From: Anisodus tanguticus
Lineage: Eukaryota > Streptophyta > Magnoliopsida > Solanales > Solanaceae
DNA length: 64,000 nt
Assembly: GCA_034509755.1 (NCBI GenBank)
Contig: CM067550.1
Coordinates: forward strand, 4,147,001-4,211,000
Direction: 5' to 3'
Shown here one piece after another: positions 10,963 through 21,056 of the stretch. Positions within the stretch are counted from its first letter, which is position 1. Every line of letters begins with the position of its first letter. Both the position numbers and the translations under genes were made by a program. Below the pieces are notes generated by a model. It searched no databases and had not been told where the DNA came from. It saw only the letters and a program-made list of their open reading frames with translations.

Positions 10963-12207
10963 GTTAATTTCACTTTACTCCCCTAACATTTAAAGGTTGA
11001 GAAACGATACCCCTCCACATATTGAATGAGAATGATAACCCCTTTATGTAATATTTTTTGGTGGAGTTAATCCTACTTTATCCCCCCCCCCCCCAACATT
11101 TAAAGATTGGGAAACAATACCCCCTCCACATATTGAATGAAAATGATAACCCTTTAAGTACTATTTTCCGGTGAGGATTTTCTTTTCAGAATACAAATCT
11201 TTTTTCTTTTTCTTTCTTAAATTAAAATATGAAAATATACAACTCTTATTATTGTTCCATTCACCTATTCCGTTGAAAATAATGTACGCCTTTTAGGATA
11301 TAACAACTACTTAAAATACTTTGTTAATAAATCTCAAGCTATATATGTGATACTTATTTTACGTGCACGCGCATTAAACTTGTGCGTTCTAATTGCACAT
11401 CAATAGTCTACATAATTTTCCCCTCTAACATTATCTTTGGCCTTTAGGTCATCTATGAATTCTCTCATTTACTCATGTTGTTAAGCTTGTGGTACTAACT
11501 TTCCCGACTAGAGCTACTTGAAATATAGTTAATAGACTTCAAATCTTAAGCTATTGATATGGAGTAATACTTAATATTAAAGAAAGTAATTCTCACCTTC
11601 AAATGTTTATCTAGTTTTTACGGATGGCTTAGTTTTCCAACGCCAAAGTAAAAATTATATTTAAGTGAAAGTTTCGCTTATTTCTCTAAGTGATTTCTGC
11701 AAATCAAATTAACTTAGTGCCAAAACTACAGAAAAACAAACAACGCCAAAAATATTCCCTCCCAAAAAAATTATTTTGACTTTTTATTTTTTTTTGGCAA
11801 CAATTATTAAGAAAAAAAAAAGGAAAAAAGATTTTTATTAGAAAAATGAAATTCTCACTGGAAAATATTATATAAGGGGGTTATCGTTTCTAAAGAAATA
11901 TGTTCCTTGATTTTATTAATTTATGAATTATAATTTATAGTTTTACAGAAAATATTTACCTTGCTACAAACTAGGTAACTAATCAACCTAATTACAAAAA
12001 TAATATAATTCTACCTAAAATAGAAGATATATAATTAATGTAAGAATATTCGGTAAATATTCTATTACACCTCCGCATTCAAAGCGGGAGGTTCACGAAC
12101 ACTGAGACTGACTCGAAATATTCTATTAGTTTTCTTTCAATATGTGGAAGGGGTATCGTTTCCCAACTTTTAAATGTTAGGGGGTAAAGTGGGATTAACT
12201 CCACGTT
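10963..12207. mobile_element. large inverted-repeat (foldback or MITE-like) element
   Basis: The left arm (about 11053-11200) and right arm (about 11835-12207) are inverted copies: both carry 'GGAGTTAATCC', 'AACATTTAAA', 'TTGGGAAAC', 'CCACATATTGAA' and 'GATAACCC' in mirrored order. The outer end of the left arm is also tandemly duplicated (10963-11052), with a run of 13 C between the copies (11082-11094). The right arm is interrupted by a copia LTR remnant at 11891-12127. No coding sequence lies between the arms. Confidence 0.75.
11891..12127 (-). mobile_element. copia LTR remnant inside the inverted-repeat arm
   Basis: The forward-strand start TAAAGAAATATG and following bases resemble the inner end of LTR A. 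At about 12062-12095 the sequence CTATTACACCTCCGCATTC then AAAGCGGGAGG matches the LTR/polypurine junction of element D (49751-49785). About 60 bp of internal sequence follow, then a second copy of AAATATTCTATTA (12114-12126) that could be the tip of the other LTR. This looks like an internally deleted copy. A five-to-six-base GTTTC/GTTTTC flank is a possible target duplication. Confidence 0.6.
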
Positions 12208-12253
12208 ATATTATGAAGTGCAAAGTAACAAAGTAAAGCTACCAAATAATTTT

Positions 12254-12257
<4 letters not shown>

Positions 12258-12310
<53 letters not shown>
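12258..12310. repeat. (TA)n microsatellite
   Basis: An uninterrupted run of about 26 TA units. Confidence 0.97.
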
Positions 12311-12315
<5 letters not shown>

Positions 12316-13150
12316 TGCTCGCTTGGTTTGTTTATAATAATATAAATTCTCTGATCCAAATGGAAGAGAAGTTTCCATATTTATACTTTTTCTTGTTGGA
12401 GGGGCGACCATATGTTAAACTACTAAAGAAACTAGGGTAAATCAATGTGATCATGACATTGTAGGTGCTTGTGATACCTGTGTGGTGGTTAGGAAGCGTC
12501 CATTCAAAATAGTAGCTTGTTGAGAAAAGCAAGTCACATTCGGATAACAAATCTTTTCCGGAACGACTGAAAGAGGGCAACCGAATGAAAAGGGGCTGTT
12601 TTTTTATACACTTCAATTGTGGCCAAAGATGTCTCCACTAAATCAGAAAGATTTACAGCTTTTTTCCATGTATACCATTACCGATTGTAGTATTAAGGAC
12701 AAAAAATAGATGACGTAATAAGATACAATGGTGGGGTCTTAAACTAATTATTTATATATTTTCTTAAACTAATTGTTATTTATATGTTCATTAAATTAAT
12801 TAAATTCCCTAAACAGTGCTCTGTACCAACTTGTTTGCTTCGAGCCACCATTAATTTTTTGATTCACCTTTTTCTAGCATAATTTTCTAGGACAAATGAC
12901 ATCCATATTTCATCATGTAACATTCGAGAAAATTAAAAATCTAAGAATAAATATATAGAGTTGACTTGATTTCAAAGGTCTCCTGATTCTTTTTCTTTTC
13001 AGGAAAACACTTAAGCGTGGCTGAAAATTTTAAAATTAATATTTATTTATGGTTAAAGGGATGGAAATGAGTTGTCATGTATTTATATGGGGAGAATTGG
13101 GAATGCACCTAACTAGGGTTGTTTAGCTAATAACGGAACCTTTGCAAGTA
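12311..13150. other. intergenic, no gene seen
   Basis: AT-rich sequence. The only open frame (12332-12616, reverse) has no recognisable domain. Confidence 0.5.
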
Positions 13151-13554
13151 ATTAGTGTTGGAAATTTGCCTTTGGCGGGAGTTGCGACCGACCAACTTTA
13201 ACGGCTTAAACACTAGTGTAACGTATGTTGGAGAATCCGGTTCTTCACACATGCATGATCTACTAAGTACGTAGATAACCGTAGGGCCAAGAATCGTCAA
13301 ATTTCATTGAGAAATGAAAGAGATATTGGTTCACGAAGTAAGGTGTTTGAAGCATGGAAAGTGTGGTATTGTGTTCAATTCTCCCTCATCGGTAGAGGAA
13401 GAAAGAATTGTTGTGTATATAAGACTCGAAATTGGTTTGGGGTTTGGGAACCCAAGGGGTATCCCATGTGTTTAAAGAAGGGAGGACCTAGATGTGCTTC
13501 GGTTCGAGGAAAGACCACACGCGCGCCGCTGCCGCCCGCCCGTCCGGTCCGATC

Positions 13555-13700
13555 CGGTTCCGGTTCCGGTTCCGGGTTCCGGGTTCCGGGTTCCGGGTTC
13601 TCGGGTTCACGGGTTCTCGGGTTCACGGGTTCACGGGTCACGGGTTCCGGGTTCTCGGGTTCACGGGTCACGGGTCGTGGGCTGTGGGCTGTGGGTCTTC
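13555..13700 (+). repeat. GGGTTC-type GC-rich simple repeat in LTR
   Basis: Imperfect tandem units of GGTTCC, GGGTTC and GGGTTCAC. It gives rise to spurious Gly-Ser open frames in several reading frames. The copy in the 3' LTR (about 18950-19025) is shorter. Confidence 0.9.
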
Positions 13701-13980
13701 TGATATTATCTTTGTGGGCCAGAAAACTTTGCCAGAAGTACAGTTTGATCCCAGAAGTTTCAGATATATAGTTTGGACCAGAATTCTTTCGGATGTGCGT
13801 TTGGTCCCCGAAGTTTCAAGATGTACGAGTTTGGTCCCCGAAGTTTCCGGAAAATCGAATTTCGACGGTCAAAAAAGAAATGCCAAGCACTCAATTCAGC
13901 CATTTATTTTGGCTGAATTACTCCTCCTATAATGGCCAAAACAATTGGTCTTTCTCCCATTTATGTTGGTGACTTTACTA

Positions 13981-14015
13981 CCTCCATAATGGCCATTATT
14001 TGGCTATTATGGAGG
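13981..14015. other. hairpin in 5' LTR upstream of TATA box
   Basis: CCTCCATAATGGCCA and TGGCTATTATGGAGG form 15-base arms with one mismatch around a 5-base loop. The same hairpin lies at 19314-19348 in the other LTR. Confidence 0.8.
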
Positions 14016-14051
14016 CGATTTTCAGCAAGCGAAAACAGCCCCTCCCTCTCC

Positions 14052-14059
14052 TATATAAA
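14052..14059 (+). promoter_or_regulatory. TATA box of element C 5' LTR
   Basis: TATATAAA lies in a CCTCTCC-rich context 40 bp downstream of the hairpin. The same box is at 19380-19387 in the 3' LTR. The related LTR E has a TATAAATT box at the equivalent place. Confidence 0.65.
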
Positions 14060-14568
14060 CACCCCATTACACCATTGTTGAGGACTAAGACATATGCACG
14101 AAAATACATAAACAGATGCAAAAAAACGATTGCTCGAAAATACACAACCGAAATAGTTTTCTTCCTACAACTTCCAAGCATCATTTCGTTACTCAATATT
14201 CTTCACGGTAGCTCTTGAGTTTCCTTTGCTCAAGGGTTCCATTGCTGTTTTATCTTGGAAGACAAATTGTCCAGGACGTATAAAGGATACATACGGGGCA
14301 ATATTGTCTTAAGGACATAGTGCTACACTCGACTCAGCAAAAACATTTTACATTTTTTTCCGTCTTCTACAAAACTGGAATTTCCAGTTTTTACTTGTGT
14401 AACTATTGTAATTTTCAGATTCCATGTTGAATTATTGAATCTTTGTTTATCCTTTCGAATACTTGTAATAGTTAAATACTTCCCGTACTGCTTTATAAAG
14501 TACCATAGAGCAAAACTCCCAACAACTTAAGACAATATTTGTATAGTATTACTATTAGTGTTCGAAAG

Positions 14569-14865
14569 ATGTCGGTCAAAAATTGTGTGACCAAATCTGG
14601 ATATGGCAATGGTTTTCTGGTAGAAGAGAGTGACGATGATGAACGTGTTCATGGTGTCACCGCTACCAAGACTGGTGGGCACAAGCGCTCTCGAGAGCCT
14701 GAGGATGTCAACTGGGACAAGAGGAGAAGAGTGAAGATGTTATTCTATCTTGTAGCAGAAGGCCTATATCTGTCCCAGACAAAGGATCCGAATAATGGTG
14801 AGAAGGAAATGGACACTCAGTCTGATGAAGTGACTGAAGTGAGCCAGAATCCGAAATTGGGATAA
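14569..14865 (+). pseudogene. gag remnant of element C
   Basis: The Met at 14569 corresponds in position to the Met at 63968 after LTR E. The 98-codon frame contains 'RRRVKMLFYLVAEGLYLS', which resembles the conserved KMLFYL segment near the start of Tork-type gag. The rest of gag is missing. From about 15250 the region instead holds short tandem units. Not expected to make a working protein. Confidence 0.6.
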
Positions 14866-15239
14866 GTAGTTTTTCTTACTTGTCAAGAATAAAGATTAAA
14901 TTATGTCTGATTAAAAAAAAAAAAAAAGGATTAAAGTAAGGAGGAATATGAAAATAATTTATATTCCTTACGCTTTAACAAATCAGAAGTTTAATCTCAT
15001 CTTCTTTCCCGTTTAAAGATTGGATTTTGTAAACAACTTAAGAAGATCCGTTCTTTTAAGTGTAATTATTAAAGTGTGTAAAGTATGTCGCACATACAAT
15101 GGAGAAAGATCCACTAACTGTGCGAAAACTCTTACCACTCTTAAGTAAGCGCCAAGAATTATCTGGGCACCAATCATAACGGAAGAAGACTAAAAGCTAA
15201 AGACGTTGAGCCTGTCATACTATTTGGCAGAAGATCCTT

Positions 15240-15480
15240 CATAGGATGATATTGGACACTCAGTCATAAAAAGCCTCCGGGCGACTGGAGTGGGCCAAAA
15301 TTCCTTTGATATGATGATATTGGACACTCAGTCATATAAAGCCTCCGGGCGACTGGAGTGGTGCCAGAATTCATTTCATAGGAAAAGTAATGGACACCTA
15401 GTAAGGTGGGCCGAGTTTCAGTGTCCTAAATGATCCGAAGGCCTAAATAAAGGCGGTAAAGAAATTGGACACTCACCGCC
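15240..15480 (+). repeat. about 70-bp tandem units inside element C
   Basis: The phrase TTGGACACTCA recurs with GCCTCCGGGCGACTGGAGTG at about 15253 and 15321, then in weaker form at about 15391 and 15466, giving spacings of 68 to 75 bp. The first two units are nearly identical. Confidence 0.75.
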
Positions 15481-15989
15481 AAAGCAACTAGAGTGGACCC
15501 GAGTATCGAGATCACATATGATCCGGTTACGCCCTAACCACGGGCAAAAGGTTGTTCATGTGAAGCAACGCCACCTCTAAAATCAAAGGGGCTGGATAGG
15601 TTGTCCTCAATAGGACTTCAAGGAATGAGATCACTCTAAAAGAGGTGATACATGTTCCTAACTTGGTTAAAGGACGTTGTTGGTCAAATCTGATTTGAGA
15701 CTAGTCCAACAGTCCGTAATAACTAACGAGTGGTACAATATGTCTATAGCTAAATGAATGATATATTGTAATCCGTGCATCTATGACATCATAGATTAAG
15801 ACACGTTAAATAGCAAGTCATTCAAAAGCTAATGATGTTGAGATTGTTGCCTCTCGTCGACATAAACCCTCAAAATGAATGTGAGGTAGACGAAGAGGCA
15901 AAATCACCTTTCCAAATTCCGTCAAGGGAATAGCGAAAGAAGCACCGCTCCTCTAGAACTTAGTCACACCTACTTGGGTGATTAGAAGT

Positions 15990-16190
15990 TTATACAAAAT
16001 AGAGGGGAGACAAGTACGTTGTGATCTTCATTGATGATGGTACAACGTATGGAATCCTTTGTTTATTGAAAAGCAAAGATGAAGTTGTTGAAGCCTACAA
16101 AGCGAAGTTGAAAATCAACTAAGCCTACGGATTGAGAAATTCGTAGTGATAGAGGGGAGAAAGTGAAGCATCGTTTATTAAACGACCGCT
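15990..16190 (+). pseudogene. integrase remnant of element C
   Basis: Frame 'KYVVIFIDDGTTYGILCLL' then 'KSKDEVVEAYKAK' reads through the integrase core around the first catalytic Asp pair. Stops follow. The part of integrase between here and reverse transcriptase is only partly recognisable. Confidence 0.65.
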
Positions 16191-16739
16191 CATTTCTCAC
16201 CTCGGTCCAACGGTGTTAGCCAAGCGCTAAGCCGTACGCCCAAATTATGTGGGGCACGTCGATCCTTACCGCTAATGCGATTCTCAATAGAACTCCGCAT
16301 AAGGATAAGGGTAACCCTCCGTGTGATACATGGAAAGGATCTCACATACAAATGTTGTGATGTGGGGTGGTTTCATACCTAAGACCTGTAGATTGCATAG
16401 TCACCGGATCCGCAAATAACAAGTAGTGTTCATCGCCTCTTCGCGTCAAAGAATGCGTGAATTCTTTGGAGATAACTTTCCTTGGAAAAGGAAAAAGGAG
16501 TAATTGCTCAAGGTTAACAAGAACCCGCGAGGGCTCGACGATCCGGAACTAGACGTTCCGTATCTACAGACTCGAAAGTTGCCATTTGTCGGAACTTAAT
16601 ATTCCAGATCTGAGAACTCGGGGATTCTAGATGTTGAACCGAGACAGAGCAAAGAAGGGGACAAAGACTTGTTCCAGTCCTTCTAGCTCGTATGGTTAAT
16701 AATGAACCATGAACAATTAACAAATAATTGTTATCTCCA

Positions 16740-17900
16740 AAAAACGCCGCTTTGGAAAGAAGCTAAAGGGAGAAATAGATTCTATATATAGAACCATACT
16801 TGTGTAATGGTTAATCTTCCTCGGGAAAAGAACCTTTGGGTTGTAAAAAGTGCTCCCCTGTGAGTAGCTTCACATCCGGGGCCATTGTAATCTTACATGG
16901 CATGGGTGTTGAAACGATCTTCCCAATCGGAGAGTTGGAAGAAGAGGATCGAATTGGTTTTTGAACTGTTGGGCTTCTTCCCGAACTTTCATTTTGGTCC
17001 CCGAAATGTTTACATTTTAGTCCCGAAAGTCTCGATAAAACGAAACAATGAATCGACCACGAAACATTGGCTCGAAGTTAGAAAGCCAACGGTTGGAAAA
17101 CCAACGGTCTCGAGAGTGAAAATCATATTGAAACAAAGTCTCGATATGAAAGATATGTGTATCACAGATGACTTCTTAGGAATTGAATTTCTAAGACATC
17201 TAACGGACTCGTCAATAGTTGACAGTCTCGTTGAAGCCACCAATAGATATGAATCATAGAGCTGATTGGAATCATGGTGCACCCATAGACAAGGAGCGAT
17301 ATGCTCAGGTCACGCGTAGTTCAATGTATTGTACACACTACAACCGACCTGGTATCGTCCAACAAACAGATCAGTTGAACTAAGGTTCACTGATGATCTT
17401 AATACATGATCAATAGAAGGCGTTAAGTCGGATATGACGATATCCGAATTATTCGCTTATCTACGGATTATAGTATTCGGATGTCCAGCGGTTACGAGAG
17501 AACACGGTGATGCAAACCTGGACATCGGATCGAAGAACACCAAAGTCACAAGTAAATGTGTATGGTGGGTCTTGAAAAATCCTCTAAGCAAACTTGCATC
17601 GACCGATTCATGATGGTATCGGAGTTTATCGCTTTATACAAAGCATGAAAGAAGTTGAGTAACTTCACGACTCATTAGAGGACGTCCCTTATTGGGAGAA
17701 ACCCGTGCCTTCAGCAGTTCTACACCGTGGCTAGCCGGTCGGCTTTAGGAAGGACACGGATGACGGCGTCGGACATATCTCGTCACGATCGTCGGAGACA
17801 TAAGACCGTATGGCGTTGATCATCACGGGTGTCACTTCCTTATTTACTAACTAAGGGACTACCCGGAGATCAAGTGTTCTCGCCTGTCTAGGGGAATGGG
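16740..17900 (+). pseudogene. reverse transcriptase and RNase H remnant of element C, RT core replaced
   Basis: 16741-16860 resembles the RT start ('TPLWKEAKGR', 'EPLGCKK'). 17130-17260 resembles the RT end ('SLDMKDMCITDDFLGIEFL'). Between them, at about 16985-17050, the sequence is like the LTR's own 'TTTGGTCCCCGAAGTTTC' repeats, so the catalytic core is gone. 17460-17880 resembles RNase H ('DIGSKNTKVTSKCVWWVLKN', 'LEDVPYWEKPVPSA'), with frame breaks. Identification rests on matching family motifs by eye. Confidence 0.65.
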
Positions 17901-18558
17901 CTTAAAACCCAAAATATACGAACCAATACGGTGGAAACCCAACCTTACGAACCGGAGATCCCGGTAATTTGGTTCAATGGGAAAACTAAGTTGTAAAGGT
18001 TCGGTTGATCGCTTCGGTCGAAGCATGAGCACTTCGGATAGTGATTTTCGAAAAGAAACACCAAATCCAAAGCCGTTCCCGCGATAGACGTTAAGTGCTA
18101 TCTCGCAGTATGGGTAAAGGTTAAGTTTTCAAAAACTGTAATGATCCTCAACGGTTGAGGTTAGGTCTTTGGGAAACTTTTAATGGTTCCTAACACTTTT
18201 GAAGTGGGGTATAGCAGGATACCTTGTAGGAGACCACCTATTTAAGTGCGAGGACGGGCCGCCTCAAATTGAACGCACTTAAGAATCCAAGACGTTGTCC
18301 ATGGCCAAAACGGACAAAACATTACGAAGAAGAGAGTAAGGGAATTTGTTGTGTTGGTACCGTTGTCTTGGCTTACACTAAACACCGACGGTTCAAGACA
18401 TCACGTTCACCGCGCGATGTAAGTAAGTCCGATGGTATTCAACTATGGAAGGTTCAAAGCTGAGGCTACCTCTCCTTATGCAACATCGGTCCGCTAAAAT
18501 ATTGCTGGAAATGAAAAGACACTATGTGAGTGCGCCAAAATCTCTTTCAAGAGGAGAT

Positions 18559-19851
18559 TGTTGGAAATTTGCCTTTGGCGGGAGTTGCGACCGACCAACT
18601 TTAACGGCTTAAACACTAGTGTAACGTATGTTGGAGAATCCGGTTCTTCACACATGCATGATCTACTAAGTACGTAGATAACCGTAGGGCCAAGAATCGT
18701 CAAATTTCATTGAGAAATGAAAGAGATATTGGTTCACGAAGTAAGGTGTTTGAAGCATGGAAAGTGTGGTATTGTGTGTAATTCTCCCTCATCGGTAGAG
18801 GAAGAAAGAATTGTTGTGTATATAAGATTCGAAATTGGTTTGGGGTTTGGGACCCCAAGGGGTATCCCATGTGTTTAAAGGAGGGAGGACCTAGATGTGC
18901 TTCGGTTCGAGGAAAGACCACACGCGCGCGCCGCCGCCCCCCCGCCCGTCCGGTCCGGTCCGGTTCCGGTTCCGGGTTCCGGGTTCTCGGGTTCTCGGGT
19001 TCACGGGTCACGGGTCGTGGGCTGTGGGTCTTCTGATATTATCTTTGTGGGCCAGAAAACTTTGCCAGAAGTACAGTTTGATCCCGAAGTTTCAGATATA
19101 TAGTTTGGACCGAATTCTTTCGGATGTGCGGTTTGGTCCCCGAAGTTTCAAGATGTACAGTTTGGTCCCTGAAGTTTCCAGAAAATCAGAATTTCGACGG
19201 TCAAAAACAGAAATGCCAAGCACTCAATTCAGCCATTTATTTTGGCTGAATTACTCCTCCTATAATGGCCAAAACAATTGGTCTTTCTCCCATTTATGTT
19301 GGTGACTTTACTACCTCCATAATGGCCATTATTTGGCTATTATGGAGGCGCTTTTCAGCGAAACAGCCCCTCCCTCTCCTATATAAACACCCCATTACAC
19401 CATTGTTGAGGACTAAGACATATGCACGAAAATACATAAACAGATGCAGAAAAATAGTGCTCGAAAATACACAACCGAAATAGTTTTCTTCCTACAACTT
19501 CCAAGCATCATTTCGTTACTCAATATTCTTCACGGTAGCTCTTGAGTTTCCTTTGCTCAAGGGTTCCATTGCTGTTTTATCTTGGGAGACAAATTGTCCA
19601 GGACGTATAAAGGATACATACGGGGCAATATTGTCTTAAGGACAGAGTGCTACACTCGACTCAGCAAAAACATTTTACATTTTTTTCCGTCTTCTACAAA
19701 ACTGGAATTTCCAGTTTTTACTTGTGTAACTATTGTAATTTTCAGATTCCATGTTGAATTATTGAATCTTTGTTTATCCTTTCGAATACTTGTAATAGTT
19801 AAATACTTCCCGTACTGCTTTATAAAGTACCATAGAGCAAAACTCCCAACA
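18559..19851 (+). repeat. 3' LTR of element C (1293 bp)
   Basis: Same sequence as 13156-14524 apart from a shorter GGGTTC array and scattered single-base differences. Hairpin at 19314-19348, TATA box at 19380-19387. It ends CTCCCAACA, followed by target duplication ATTAG. Confidence 0.95.
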
Positions 19852-19879
19852 ATTAGTAATTTTATATTTATAAAAGTAT

Positions 19880-19955
19880 GGTAAGACTACGTACAATGGA
19901 CCCTTATGGTCCGGCCTTTTTCTGAAGCTTAATGCACTGGGCTGTCTTTTTTTTA
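19880..19955 (+). mobile_element. SINE 3'-end fragment
   Basis: TACGTACAATGGACCCTTA, then 'GGTCCGGCC' and 'GCACTGGGCTG' ending in a T-rich stretch, resemble the 3' part of a tRNA-derived SINE common in nightshades. The head is missing. Family assignment is from memory. Confidence 0.5.
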
Positions 19956-20371
19956 TATATAAAAGTATTCCTATAAAGATTTGCAAAATTGAAAAGATTG
20001 AAATTAAAGTAGGGGGTCAGAAATGTGTCTGACCTCTAATACCATCGAATCATGATTTGGGAATAAAAAAAGTTAGTAAGTTATATATTTATATATTCAT
20101 ATTGTAAAGATTGTTATTAGTTATTTATCACTTACTTTTAACCTCTAATAATCCTAAAGCTTTTAGCTAATAAATAACACGCTCAATTATTATTCTTACA
20201 CTGTTAATATATATTTTTACTACTATCTGTTATTTCATGTACTTCGATTATACTATAGTTTTGTTGTAGTTACTGTCACTTTTTTCAGAATGCTTAGATT
20301 TGCTTTCTATAGTAATTTGCCATGAATATAGGCTATTTCTTCTTCCGACCTGCTTTAAAATGTTTTCTCTT

Positions 20372-20488
20372 AAGCTGAGGGTCTATCGGCAACAACCTCT
20401 CTACCTCCCGGAGTAGGGTAAGGTTTCCGTACACTCTATCCACCCTAAACTTCACTTGTGAAATTACACTGAATATGTTGTTGTACAC
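20372..20488 (+). mobile_element. TS-type SINE tail, 5'-truncated
   Basis: Carries the 'CTCTCTACCTCCC', 'GTAAGGTTTCCGTACACTCT' and 'GTGAAATTACACTGAATATG' blocks and ends in TTGTTG. Related copies in reverse orientation are at 21057, 23982, 31243 and 48474. Confidence 0.7.
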
Positions 20489-20499
20489 TGTCAATATAT

Positions 20500-20883
20500 A
20501 TATAGCCGGGGAAACAAACTCCCTTTAGTATTTTTCTGGTCAAACGATCCACATTAAATCCCATTGGTTTGATTAATTAAAGATAGCTACACTACTAGTA
20601 CGGTAGTACCTTAGTTTAGATTAAACAGCAACTAATTATAGAGCTGTTTGGGAGCTTTGACCATTTATGGATTTCGGTTTTTAATAATTAAATGTTATTG
20701 GTCTGATTAAGTAAATACTCTTCATAATCATCATGAGTTTCTTTTCTTATAAATAAAATAAAATATATTCCCTTATCTTGCCGATTTTGGAGAATTCCGT
20801 ATCCTTATAGCATTGGTTTGCAAATGGATAAAATCGTTAAGATGAGGATTTGACTAAGGATTACCATAAAGTAATAACATTAC
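20500..20883. other. intergenic, no gene seen
   Basis: AT-rich with only very short open frames and no repeat I can define. Confidence 0.5.
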
Positions 20884-21056
20884 GAGAGAATAACGTTTTT
20901 GATTATCCCTCAGTTATTGATAAATTTTATTTTTATCTCTGTGAGATATGATTCAACACATCTAACCTTCAATTAATTAAAATGTGCACTTTTTGTCCCT
21001 TTATATACGAAATATGTGATTTTGAAGTATATTACGCTCAACACAAGTTTAACATA

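Larger units (their letters stand above)
13156..14524 (+). repeat. 5' LTR of element C (1369 bp)
   Basis: Direct repeat of 18559-19851. It contains a GC-rich block of GGGTTC-type repeats (13540-13700), two or three units of 'TTTGGTCCCCGAAGTTTC', a strong hairpin at 13981-14015 and a TATA box at 14052-14059. It is 76 bp longer than its partner, mainly because the GGGTTC array is longer here. Confidence 0.95.
13156..19851 (+). mobile_element. long-LTR Ty1/copia element C with eroded interior (LARD-like)
   Basis: Two long direct repeats start TGTTGGAAATTTG and end CTCCCAACA. The target duplication ATTAG flanks both sides (13151-13155 and 19852-19856). The 4-kb interior has no useful open frame. 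Short stretches still show gag, integrase, reverse transcriptase and RNase H in copia order, closest in feel to the Tork lineage. A purine tract (AAGAGGAGAT, about 18549-18558) precedes the 3' LTR. I could not find a standard initiator-tRNA primer site after the 5' LTR. Long LTRs and a non-coding centre make it similar to a large retrotransposon derivative that must move, if at all, with enzymes supplied in trans. Confidence 0.93.

Noticed and set aside
13307..13932. Overlapping Gly/Ser/Arg-rich frames on both strands (and again at 18700-19305)
   Set aside because: They arise from the GGGTTC simple repeat inside the LTRs of element C, occur in several frames at once and have no domain.
14525..14570. 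A standard tRNA primer binding site after LTR C
   Set aside because: The sequence ACTTAAGACAATATTTG does not match the initiator methionine tRNA complement, and I could not match another tRNA with confidence.
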